Of a stretch of DNA of 64,000 bases, positions 24,022 through 34,800 are shown piece after piece. The notes under the pieces were generated by a model. It ran no database searches. It saw only the letters and a list, made by a program, of their open reading frames with translations, and had not been told where the DNA came from. Position 1 is the first letter of the stretch. Every line of letters begins with the position of its first letter. Source of the stretch: Ulota crispa. Taxonomy: Eukaryota > Streptophyta > Bryopsida > Orthotrichales > Orthotrichaceae. A program made the translations under genes and the position numbers. The stretch covers positions 22,453,167 through 22,517,166 of the forward strand of contig OY987246.1 of NCBI GenBank assembly GCA_963920765.1. The letters run 5' to 3'.

Positions 24022-24671
24022 TTAACCCCTAAATGTCCAAGGTCTTTCTGAACTTCTTGGCATTTTCAGGAAAGTGAGCAATCAACCAACTTTTTCATAA
24101 ATCTCATCAAGTTTTTTTAAACCGTAATTGTACAAATTTAAACTTGACATGTTAGAGATTACATGGAAAAAGAAAACACAACAATATCACTTATAGTTTG
24201 AAAGATTATAACGTTTAACCATGAGGGTGTTAAAACTGCAAAAGTGACTTGAAGTTTTCTAATCCTCATTTCACATGTCAAATCTAAAAAGTTGGTCATC
24301 AAAAAAATATGAGGTTTAAGGTCATTACATGTTTAACCTCAACCAATTTACGACTTTCAAAATCTACTCCTATATTTTTTTCATGGATTTTTAATGCGGA
24401 TTTTTTCCAAGCTCTAGTGAATTTGAGGCTCATTTTCAAGATCTTCCAACACTAGAAAACTCAAGATTGCAGTGGACACCCTTGTACAAAATCTTGAATA
24501 GAAAAATCATGAACATTCATTTTCAAAATCAGATTTTTGATATTGATAATAGACTTCAAAACAAACTTGTGTTCAAAAGAAAATACCAAAAATAGTGATT
24601 TGATAAGATTTTATTTGTCTTCAAAGTTTTGCAAACACCCAAATTGGGTGCCTTGGGCATTTAGGGGTTAA
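24022..24671. mobile_element. piggyBac-type non-autonomous element, 650 bp
   Basis: TTAA at both ends; inverted ends TTAACCCCTAAATGTCCAAGG and TTAACCCCTAAATGCCCAAGG, one mismatch in 21. No coding capacity. Nested in a Tourist-like MITE. Confidence 0.85.
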
Positions 24672-24686
24672 GCTTACATAATAGCA

Positions 24687-24837
24687 CACTACAAGGGAAC
24701 ACTGTCAAAATGGTCATTTTTTTGTCAATCAAGACTTGTCAATTAGGATATTTTTGTCAATTGGGACATATTTCTATCAATTTGGACACATTTAGTCGAT
24801 TAGGACGTGTCAATTTGGACACCATTTCCTTGTAGTG
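24687..24837. mobile_element. CACTA-like MITE, family C1 copy 2
   Basis: Starts CACTACAAGGGAACACTG and ends CCATTTCCTTGTAGTG. Flanks gca and gcg approximate a 3-bp duplication. The interior repeats the motif TGTCAATTTGGACA and variants, as sub-terminal repeats of CACTA elements do. Confidence 0.8.
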
Positions 24838-25454
24838 GCGCACTTTTTGGAAGTTTTGATGCCAAAAAAGGTAAGATTTCATTTGAGGTTTGAGTTCACC
24901 ATTTTGCTAAACCCAACTTTCAACCTAGGTTGTACCAGTATTTTTGCATAAAATGTTAATATCTTTCTTTAGTACATACTCCTTTAAGACCTTAGTAACA
25001 TAATAAAGTTGAGATCTTGTATTGAGGTGGGACTTGCAAGGATGGCACGTGGGACATTGTATGAATTGCCCCTTAGTGTATTGTTAACCATGAATTGCAA
25101 AAGAACCGATTGAAACTTGACGTTACAAAATAAAAAATTGGTAAAAAACATCAAACAATACAAATCATAGTATAAAGTAGTATAAATATAAGAAATAATT
25201 GGTGCATGCTCCTAAAAAACCAATTGAAAATGAGAAATGCTAGATTCTAGTTTGTGAAGCTAAGATTTGTCCTTGAAAGTCGGCATGAAGGAAATGTATG
25301 TTCGGAATTGTTCAACAATCTAAGTCTCATAAACTCACAGAGGGTGAATTCCATTCTTGATGTTTTTGTTTTGAAGTACACCCTGTAAAGAACCACAATA
25401 TGTTCCTCCCCTCAAGAAATCCCTCAGTCCTTGTGTGACAACAAGGTTGTTTGA

Positions 25455-25570
25455 CTCCCCACCATAGTTGGATGTGCTATGGTGGTAAGCACCTTGTCCA
25501 TGCCTAGGTTTGAATTCTTGACCCCCTCATTAGTATGTTAAGGCCAAAGCCACTAAACTATGGCCGCACA
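25455..25570 (+). mobile_element. Possible tRNA-derived SINE fragment
   Basis: GCTATGGTGGTAAGCAC resembles a pol III A box and TAGGTTTGAATTCTTGA resembles a B box, at about tRNA spacing (25-35 bp). No A-tail or duplication was found, so this is tentative. Confidence 0.3.
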
Positions 25571-26107
25571 TGCCTAAATAAAAAAACAAAAAATTGACAA
25601 TATCTTTTGTGCTTTATTCTTTTTGCTATCTAGTAGATGTGATTCTTGGTGATGAATTGTTGAGTGATGAGGTTGATATGTATTGTTCATCTATGGCTAC
25701 ATGAAAATTATGGTAATCTAGTTGTTTAGTTATGACAAAAACAAATATTACTCTTCTACAACCCAAAAGAATGTTAACTCTTGCTTAAGCATGAAAGATC
25801 GTTGAACCATTCTCAATAGACAATTCAAAATCTCATAGCCTACATGGCAAATTCCGTACTTGATCTTTTTCAATCACAATTAAAGATAGAATATTTATTG
25901 GTCTTGAAACTTTGGAATGAAATATAGGATACATCTACATTGATCTTTTATCATACATACAATTATTTTTTGAAAACAATTGGAATAGTATAATGTGTTA
26001 TAAGAGATAAAATGTCTTGTATTGTAATTATGTATGAGATTTCTGTTGAGATTTCTATTTGATTTTGTGTCCTTTGTAATTTAATGGTTTTAGTCACAAG
26101 ATTACCA
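25571..26107. other. AT-rich intergenic sequence
   Basis: Nothing recognised. Confidence 0.35.
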
Positions 26108-27072
26108 TTAACCCCTAAAGGACCAAGTGGCTATTCAACAGCCACTTGAGAACTTGGGTAAGGTCATATGAAGTTATTTTTTATTGGATGTTCTCAAAAT
26201 TGTTACACAAGGTGTAAATATGTATCCCGTAAGTGAAGATGTAATTCTTTCCTCAATCGGATGCCCGGTTCAAAAGTTACGTTACCCAAAAGAATTTGGG
26301 CAGCTTGGGTAGCTTGGGCATCTTTGGAGAATCTTATGCTAAAACTCTCATCAACTTTTGAAGTTTGGCAAGTATGTAACTAAAAAAACATGGTGTACAA
26401 TTGTCAAAAAATAAAAACAAAAATTGAACTCTCACATCAAATTTAGAAGGGAGTCAAACTTTGTTAACTATGTTTGGGCAGTTTCAAGACAAAAAAATTC
26501 CTCTAACTTCATGCTCTATTATCTTTCAATCTATAAATCCAAAACTCTTGAATTTTTTTTCACATCTTTCAAATGATTGTCTCTAACTTTTTGCCCTTTA
26601 GATTTCAAATAAACAACTTCCTCATTGCACAAGAAATCATGAAAGAATGGCTAATGTACTGCCAATTCGATAAACCTCCTTACATTGCAGGGTGATTTAG
26701 AATAAGCTAGACTCTATATTTGCATCTGAAAATTTTCATGAGTGAACCTAACATCATACACTTGTGAATGGCCAAAAAGCTCAAATTTGTGTAGAGCAAA
26801 AATTTTACTCTAGGAAGACTCAAAGTCTACTGACCTTGTTTTGCAAAAATGAAAAAAAGCTATTTTTCTCACTTCAAACGTTATAATCTTACAATCCACG
26901 AGGTTAAATGGGCTGAATTTTTTTGCACATATTGACTTATCTATTTGACACACTTTTGTGCAGTTAGAATTGAGAAAGAAAGTTTTTATTTTCAATTTTG
27001 GGCAACACACTAAAAGCTGACAATTTTTGAGATTTTTTCTCAAAAAAACACCCTTGGTCCTTTAGAGGTTAA
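26108..27072. mobile_element. piggyBac-type non-autonomous element, 965 bp
   Basis: TTAA at both ends. Left end TTAACCCCTAAAGGACCAAG; right end, inverted, TTAACCTCTAAAGGACCAAG. Length and ends place it with the 930-bp class, although the interior is diverged. Confidence 0.8.
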
Positions 27073-28449
27073 TTGACAATCCTTACAAAAGTAGTTGTTG
27101 TTCATTGGCTCTAGTTGTAGACTTGTAATACAAAATAACCAAAAATTTGGCCACTCCATTAATTCTTGAACATTTTGGTTCCTGTATTAATTTTGGATAC
27201 TTGCAAAAATGGAATATAAATAACAAATTATAGAAATCAGTTGATGTTGATTCTTTTTAGCAAAAGTTGTAGACGTTAAATGCTGTATCGTATTTAAAAA
27301 TTGGTTTATTTATCGATCATCTTCACCAATATTTATCAATGAAAATGATTCTTTTCAAAAACTTATCATTATTATTTTAATATTGGTGATAATGAAATCA
27401 TTACGACCTCTATAATATCACATTGTGACGTTTGTAGTATCACATTTTGGTCTTTGTGATACCATCACATAGATACAATTTGAAGACTTACTAATTTTTT
27501 TCCTCTGCATCCTATTTAACAGTTGAAAATCCTACTAAAATTCTAATGGTGAGTGCGTAGCATAGCAAGTGCCAACCGCTAGTTGGTGATAATAAAACCA
27601 TAAACTCTAGGTCATTTACTTAAGCAGAAAAGATATGGAGTTAGATTTTGATATACTTCTACACTTCACACTTTCTAAATACCAATAGAAAGTAGTTTTT
27701 TAAATCCATACCCTTCAAATAGCACTCAACTATTAGTATATATATATGTTTTTAATGGATGAATGAAACTCACATGTTTGTGGAGAAAACAAGCCTTGAC
27801 GAGTGTTGAAGCATGTCCAAGATTACGCTATTTTGTGAAAGTAAAACAAGGAGCCATGAGCAGTGAGCCAAGATTCTATGAGTGGGAACTTACCGATTTT
27901 GAGCTCAAATCAATAAAAAAACTAAAATAAACAACAAGTTTTTCAAGAGGTGGAAGTTTAAAATGTATAATTGTAGGACTTTATGTAACTTATATGGGTG
28001 TAGATGAAATATAGTGGTTTGACAAAAAAAAAAAAAATCCAAGCTCACAGCTCATGGATTCCCACTGACAGTATAGCATTCCCCAGCTTATTCATAAGAC
28101 CTGATAGGATAATATTTGGTTTGTATGTCCCAAGTTTTCATGACCTCAACTCCTAATGTAAGCTTAAAGGGCTTGAAGGTGATTTCAAAATTTCAAGCAG
28201 TGAGAGGTCACCTTTAAATATTGAACTCTAGCTACTTATACTTGAACGTTACAATTATATGTATTTGTCTCCATGGAGATGGATAGTGTTGTGATTGCTT
28301 CAAAGAGTAGATAATTTACTATGAGGTTTGGATTCTATGTGCAATCATGTTAAAGCAACATTGGCCACAACCATTATTGGTCAGTGGAGAAACAAAAAAA
28401 TGTGTTTAACGTTTCCAAATAGCATTTGGTTAAGAGCGTTTTTTACATA
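27073..28449. other. AT-rich intergenic sequence
   Basis: No gene recognised. Contains a diverged copy (about 28120-28180) of the dispersed repeat noted near 20380. Confidence 0.35.
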
Positions 28450-28592
28450 CATAGAAGAAATCTTGTAATAAACGACTGGTTCACAACGACTATAAATGTC
28501 CTAAACAATTATAATTGAGTCTTTGTACAATTGTTTAGGACATGTCCAGTCGTCATGAACCAATCATTTAGGATAGTTTTTTCTTATAGTAT
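28450..28592. mobile_element. CACTA-like MITE, family C2 copy 2
   Basis: Left terminus CATAGAAGAAATCTTG and right terminus TTTTTTCTTATAG are decayed versions of CACTAGAAGAAAA. The inner block GACTGGTTCACAACGAC is mirrored on the right, as in copy 1 at 4764. Confidence 0.5.
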
Positions 28593-29219
28593 ATTACATG
28601 CTTGGAAAAACCGTGCTAAATAAGGTTTTGAGGGGATGATACCACAAAGTAGCGAGGCAAGGCATGAAGTTCCCCTGCAAACCATCATGAAACTCCCTTG
28701 CAACTCAGCGTGAAATCCCCTAGCTTACAAATTGGTGTGAAGTCCCCTGCAATAGCACAAGGGAGCTTGCAACCCTAATTTCCTTGTTTTTGCTTCCATG
28801 TGCGTGACATGACCGTGAAGGGGACCTGTACAAAGTTGAAATTTACCGTGAATGTGGTTAAGCTTGAAAGGCCTTGCAGTTGCACATTGACAAGTACAAT
28901 AATGTTGAAGACTTGAAACAAAGAAGCCCTTATGGGTTGAACCCATGGGGCTCATCTAGCAAATGACAAGAGATGCTCTAAGCACAACGCCATAACCTCT
29001 CCACTCTTTGATAAACCTAATTTAGAGATGCCTTTTTGGTAAGGCCAAAAAAAAAATAATGCTTGAAATGGAACAAAGTGAAATTGAAAAAAACAATTCT
29101 CAAAGAGCAAAAGCAATAATTGCCATTTGGTTTTTTGCAAGTTCTTTGTATCCGAACTTAGCTTTTTGAAAAACATTAAAAAGAGAGCTCTGAAGAGGTT
29201 GTCTTACCAATTAAAAAAT
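28593..29219. other. Intergenic sequence with loose repeats
   Basis: The motif GTGAAGTCCCCTGCAA and variants occur four times between about 28665 and 28755 (spacing roughly 25-35 bp). Otherwise nothing recognised. Confidence 0.4.
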
Positions 29220-29527
29220 GGGGAGATTTCATGGGTACCCCTGAAGTTTGCCATATTTTCGTAGATACCCATACTTTTTCAGAAATTTCACAAATGCACT
29301 TGGATCAAAATTTTCAGGTGTTCGTTTTGTTGTGCATGTCACTTCCTTTCTCTCTTTATGGGCACACATAACCAAAAAGTAGTGTTTGCACAAAGGGAGA
29401 AGGAAGTGACAAGCACAACAAAACAAACGTCTAAAGATTTTGGTCCAAGGGTATTTGTGAAATTTCTGAAAAAGCAAGGGTATCTATGAAAATATGGCAA
29501 ACTTCAAGGGTACCCATGAAATTTCCC
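29220..29527. mobile_element. Mutator-like MITE, family M1 copy 2
   Basis: Left end GGGGAGATTTCATGGGTACC; right end, inverted, GGGAAATTTCATGGGTACC. Flanking 9-mers ttaaaaaat and ataaaaaat match at 8 of 9. 308 bp against 307 bp for copy 1, with the conserved interior block TTTTGTTGTGCATGTCACTT. Confidence 0.8.
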
Positions 29528-30181
29528 ATAAAAAATCATGGGTTACTACATTTCAGATTTTCATGACCAGTGGTGCCCTTCAATTTATGGTATCATCAAC
29601 CCAAAGACAGGGTTTTGGACTAGGAACTTGCCGCTTTTGAGTTGCTCCCCAAAAAATTGCATTTTTTTTGGGCCCAATCTTCCCACTCCTATTGCAGATC
29701 TAGGCATTGGAGAAAGTCAATTGCGAGTTCTTGCAAGTTGTTGCAAAGAAGTTGCTAGTTGTTACTAGCAACATGTCATTCAAGCATGCAATATAATGAA
29801 AATTTCAGGCACTAGGAAACAAGGGAATTTGCAATGGGCGAACGTCATTTTGATGGGCCTTAACTTGGTTATGCTTTGTCATGGTTGCAATGAAGCCCTA
29901 AAAGTACCTCATTCTCCCACACAAGTGGCCCTCACCAATAGAAATGAAGTTACAATCCCATTTCTTGTCTTGGATTGATGGTGCTCCTAGGGCCATTTTC
30001 CACAGTACATGCTACATCTAGATTAGAGAACTATGCATGGCTATATAAGGTAGGAGGCTCTAAAAGGGACCTTGTTCAAAATGTATTTATTTATTTAGGA
30101 ATGAGTGACATGTTCCTTTAGTATCTAGTACTATCATTGATGAGTTAGGCAAGCTTAAATGGTTGGTTCATGGACCTACCT
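29528..30181. other. Intergenic sequence, no gene recognised
   Basis: Two modest open frames (29538-29768 and 29796-29978, plus strand) are separated by a short gap, without recognisable domains. The repeated GTTGCAAG/GTTGCTAG words near 29720-29770 suggest slippage rather than coding. Confidence 0.35.
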
Positions 30182-30943
30182 TTAACCCCTGAGCGTCCCA
30201 GCAACAATATACTGTCGCTGGGGATTTCACATGCTTATTTCAAGAACCAGATTTAAATTTTTGATCTTGCTATATACACTACAATTATGAAGGCATTCAA
30301 GTTGTCCATGCCAATGGAGTAATGGTGGGGAAAGTCAAATGTTGTACAAGTGCTCCAAGAGATTTGATTAAGTGAAATACCATATGGGGCAAGGTGGCAA
30401 GCAGTGTTTTACAGGCTGCCGCCAGTCAATATCCCTTCCAAGCTTCCTTGTGTGTGCTTTGTGGTAATGGGAAAGTTATTGGCAAGGTTTAAGCGTGTTC
30501 TAGACCCTTATTATAGCAACCGTCACTGATTGTGCTAGTCATTGTTTTCCCTGCAATAGCAATTTGAAGCCCTATAACTTGACATGTAAAGAAGTGCAAT
30601 CTTCAATAATTTACAAGTGTGTGTATTCACATCTAATCTTGCTACCCACAAAATTTGAGATGAATCAAGGGCTTATAGAATTTTGTGAAAATCAATAAAT
30701 AGCAATCACCTGCCAAAAAATGAGATTTTGCCATCACATGTTGTTTGATCAAATGTTATAATCTCCCATCTCCCATGGTCAATTGTTCCCAAAATTTACA
30801 AGCCCTTTTCCAAGTAGGTGTTCCATTGTTTTCAATGGTCACTGTTTGTGGATCATCCAATTGACTGAAATATACTATATCAAGGTTGTAGGTCTCTGTA
30901 AACCCTCATTTTGGTGAAAAAACTCTGGGCGCTCAGGGGTTAA
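30182..30943. mobile_element. piggyBac-type non-autonomous element, 762 bp
   Basis: TTAA at both ends; ends TTAACCCCTGAGCGTCCCAG and, inverted, TTAACCCCTGAGCGCCCAGAG. A local hairpin (CCCAGCAACAATATACTG / CGCTGGG) lies just inside the left end. Shares ends with the 249-bp element at 16699. Confidence 0.85.
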
Positions 30944-31853
30944 CACTAGAATTGGAAATTCTGTTCCGACATGGAATTTGGCAAGTTCTACATTTGAGAT
31001 TTTCCTTTTTTCATTGTATACTAGCCGCAATCTAATTTTTGTAAATCTTTGATAAAAAAAACGGATGAAGATTTGCGATTTTCTCCAGGAGTTTCCTATG
31101 AGCTTCTACCAAAACCAAAACATTAGCGATATCTTTGCGGGAAAAGAACTACTGTGAAAGACGGGGCACCGCAAACTGTTCTGTACCTCCAGGTAAAAAC
31201 ATCCGGTCTTTCAGGTCCCAGCCTTTTCGTCGCAATCTACTTGCCGATTCCAGCATGGGTCGAAGCAACTGAAAAGGCAACCAATCGCTTTAGGATCGGT
31301 GCTCTAGAACCGAAGGGCAGGCTTTAGAGAAGAATAGTATATGCAGAAACTGGGGGTTCAGGTCTACCGTATCTCTGGGCCACGTCGTAGGAGCATCCCT
31401 GTATAGGCCTGGAATCAGTTAAATTTGTTAAGTAACTATTCAAAGCTCAAACCTGCACCGATAATTACACTAATAAAAGTAAATTACCATCATAGCATTT
31501 CCTTATTAGTCACGTGACTCACGTCCTAGCACAGCACGTGGAAATAGATCAATGTTCCTACTTTACCATGTTCCCACTCACAAAAAGAGACTTACAATAA
31601 CGTAATGCGGTCTTCGAAACTCTAAGCATAAGATTCAACCAACATCAACTTGATGAACCGACAATAGATTGTCGAAAGAAACTGTGAGCTATTCCCAAGT
31701 ACGATTAAAAAATCGAAGCACTCCCTCAGACACTACCCGAGTGTACTGAATAATGCTGAACAGGAATAAGATTGGAAAAAAATTGCTCCTTGGGTGATCA
31801 CTACCAAACAGGTTCAAGTGCCTGTGGCGGTCATATTTCTTGCTACGCTATCC
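30944..31853. other. 3' flank of HSP90B
   Basis: This stretch contains the 3' UTR of the minus-strand HSP90B gene and then unidentified sequence of moderate GC (about 31080-31400). I see no certain polyadenylation signal and no further gene. Confidence 0.4.
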
Positions 31854-34800
31854 CTAAAGCTCATCCTTCTCTGAGTACGCCTCCTCGTCAGCTGCAGTGT
31901 AGTCAGCCGCACCGTCGGTTGCCTCCTCGGAAGTCATCAGATTGTCCTGCCATGTTTCAGGAACTCCATAAATTAAACGATGTGTGAAGAAAGTGAGCTA
32001 TGCACCGTGACGTATTCTACTAAATCCAAAATTTTGAAGAGCAGCATATCGGATAGCGTCACTAATATTGCAAACTGCGGTTGTAACTCACCTGATCTAT
32101 GTTCAGATTCTTATACTGTTCGAAGTTGTCAGGGGTCTCCTCAGCAGCGTTGTCAACTCTGTCCTTCTCGGTTTCCTCTTCAACTACATCGTCTTCTTCG
32201 ACGACAGCGTCAGGGCTGACATTCAGGTTTGACTTGATGACAGCGTAAAGGCGTGTGGCGAAGTCCTTGGGATCTTCCAAGACAAACCCACTCTCGAGCA
32301 AAGCAGTTTCAAACACGAGTTTTGCTGCCTGCTTCGCTGAATCGTCCTGCACAAATTGAAGACATAAAAATGTTAATCGTGCACAGGTGGATGTAAACAT
32401 AGGCAACGAAAATTCAGTTCTTTTCATTGTGCGCATCGTGCACAACTGGGTCCACATTTGACGAGTTCAAAACAGGGCGCGTGAGTGACCACCTACCTCA
32501 GAACTCAAAGCTACTTTCTCCTTCAAATCTTTGATAATTGGGTGCTTGGGGTTGATTTCTAGAATCCTTTTGCCGCGCATGTAAGATTGCTTGCTGGGAT
32601 CAGCCAGAGTTTGGGCTTGCATGATTCTTTCCATATTGGCTGACCACCCGTACTTTGAGGTAACAACAACAGCAGGGGTATCTGCCAATCGGTTGCTAAC
32701 CTGCATCAGGGATGCAACAAAATAAGTAAGAGTCATTCTTGTGGTTCTGTTATCCACTAGTACAATGAAACAAACAATAAACAAGTTTCACGATTATTAA
32801 GTAAGTGATTCTCCAGCACTGATTTAAAAATTCAAAGGCAGTAGCAAGCTCGGTTTATGCTAACACACGCAACCATCGAGCAGAACGCAAGAAAACAAAC
32901 TACGTCCGATGCTCTACGAGAATGAAAAAAGCAGCTGGTTACAGAAAGCGGCAACAAAATGTAAGAAGGAACCTACCTTCACGGCCTCCACCATTTCCCC
33001 ACTAAGCAAATCTTTCCACCACTTCGTAAGCTCCTTAAACGATTCCTTCGTCTCCTTGAACTTGACTTTCTCATCTTTGCTTCCAAGCTTAAGATCATCC
33101 TTCGAAGCATTTTGAAACTTCTTGTCTTCATATTCGGTCAAGTTTTGGGTCAAATACTCATCAACCGCATCTGTCAGATAGATGACCTGAAAATCCACAA
33201 CGTGGTCAGTAACCGCTGTAACATCGAGGAACCTATAGCTGCATCTGTATAAATAACAGAGTCACACACATTCCAATCAAATATGTAGTAAGCAATAAGT
33301 TTACAATTTGCTGTCAACTCTTACTTCATAGCCCTTCTTCAACAATTTCTCCACAAAAGGAGACTGCTCAAGCAGTTTCCTGTCTGAACCAGTGAGAAAG
33401 TAGATTTGCTTCTGGCCTGGTTTCATTCGTGAGATATACTGATCCAGTGAAGTCAATTTGTCACCAGACTTAGAACTGCACACCATAAAGAGAAACAATT
33501 CTGAAAAGTCAGATGCTTTAGGATGAAGAAGACGTATTTAGCGAATGAATGAATCAAAGGATCATTGCCCTACACCGCTCAAAACAATGGTACCTTCTGT
33601 CTGCAATGCAGATCAGACTTAAGAGAATGAACGTATTTGAAAAGAATAAGAAACCGCACTTGGAAAAAATGCAATCAAATAGATACAATACCTGTGGAAG
33701 CGCAGAAGCTTGGCAAGGCGAACTCGGTTAGAGGTGTCCTCGATAATACCCAACTTGATTGCCTTTCCAAATTCCTTCCAGAACTTGGCGTACTTGCCTT
33801 TCTTTTCAGACACTTCATCCTTCTTCTCTTCGTTCTCATCATCTGCAAAAGTCAAAGTTCAAATGTGTCAGTCATACCATCGATGAACAGGTTATTCAAG
33901 CATATATTGAATGCTTGTTCACATTGGAATCTCAAAAATGCCAATCATTCATGTCCACTAACCAGTCTTCTTATCACCAAACTTCTCATCTTCATCCTCT
34001 TCGACAATTCGTCGGATCATGTCCAAAGCCTTGCGGACAAGTTTCTTCTTGATAGTCTTCAAGCTGCTGTGCTGTTGCAACATCTCTCGAGATACATTCA
34101 AGGGGAGAGTATCCGAGTCCACAATGCCCTGAAACACATAACACCATTAGCAATAAGCACGGTAGTACTACTTAGAGCTTCAAAATCTAAAGACTGAATG
34201 TTCGAAGCAATGCATGCAACTTCCGGGATAATGGCTAAAGGCTCTCCGGCTCCAGGAAAGAAATGGGATCCAGTTGATTCTTTCAGACCACTAACCTTAA
34301 GGAAGCTCAGGTACTTAGGCAGAAGTTCATCAAACTCTTCTGAGATGAATACTCGTCGTACATATAGCTTGAGAAAAGCATTTTGTGAATAATAGTTTTC
34401 AAATAAGTCACTGGGAGCCTTAGGAGGAATGAAAAGGACTGCTTTGAACTCAACATCTCCTTCAGCGTTAAAATGGCTCCATGCCATTGGTTTGTCAGTG
34501 CTGAAATCCTGAAACGACAACACAAATGTACGTTATTAGAAAACTTCATTGACTCAATCGAAGGCAGGGTTCGGGGAGAAATTTTAGCTTCCCCGGTTGA
34601 AATCCGGCAGTGTCCAATTTCAATCGGATTTTCACTAACATGGACCGGTTATTTTCTGTAAAACTTCTAAATTTTTATTGTAAAAGTACTATATTTAAAT
34701 TTTTTTGGAAAAAATGGACCGGTTTTTTAGCCGATGGTTTCAAGTTTCAACTGGGTCTTTTGCAATTTCAATCGGCTGCCACTACACTAATCGCTGATTC

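Larger units (their letters stand above)
23970..25072. mobile_element. Tourist-like MITE, family A copy 3, with two nested insertions
   Basis: The left end GGGGCTTGGCGCTTCACACT and the right end (ATGAATTGCCCC, followed by TTA) match the family A ends. The interior follows the copy at 9507 but is broken by a 650-bp TTAA element (24022-24671) and a 151-bp CACTA MITE (24687-24837); between them the family A block TTACATAATAGCA is visible. This gives a relative order: Tourist first, then the other two. Confidence 0.6.

Noticed and set aside
33637-34197. 186-codon plus-strand frame opposite HSP90B exons and introns
   Set aside because: It is antisense to well-defined HSP90B exons and crosses introns; no domain was seen.
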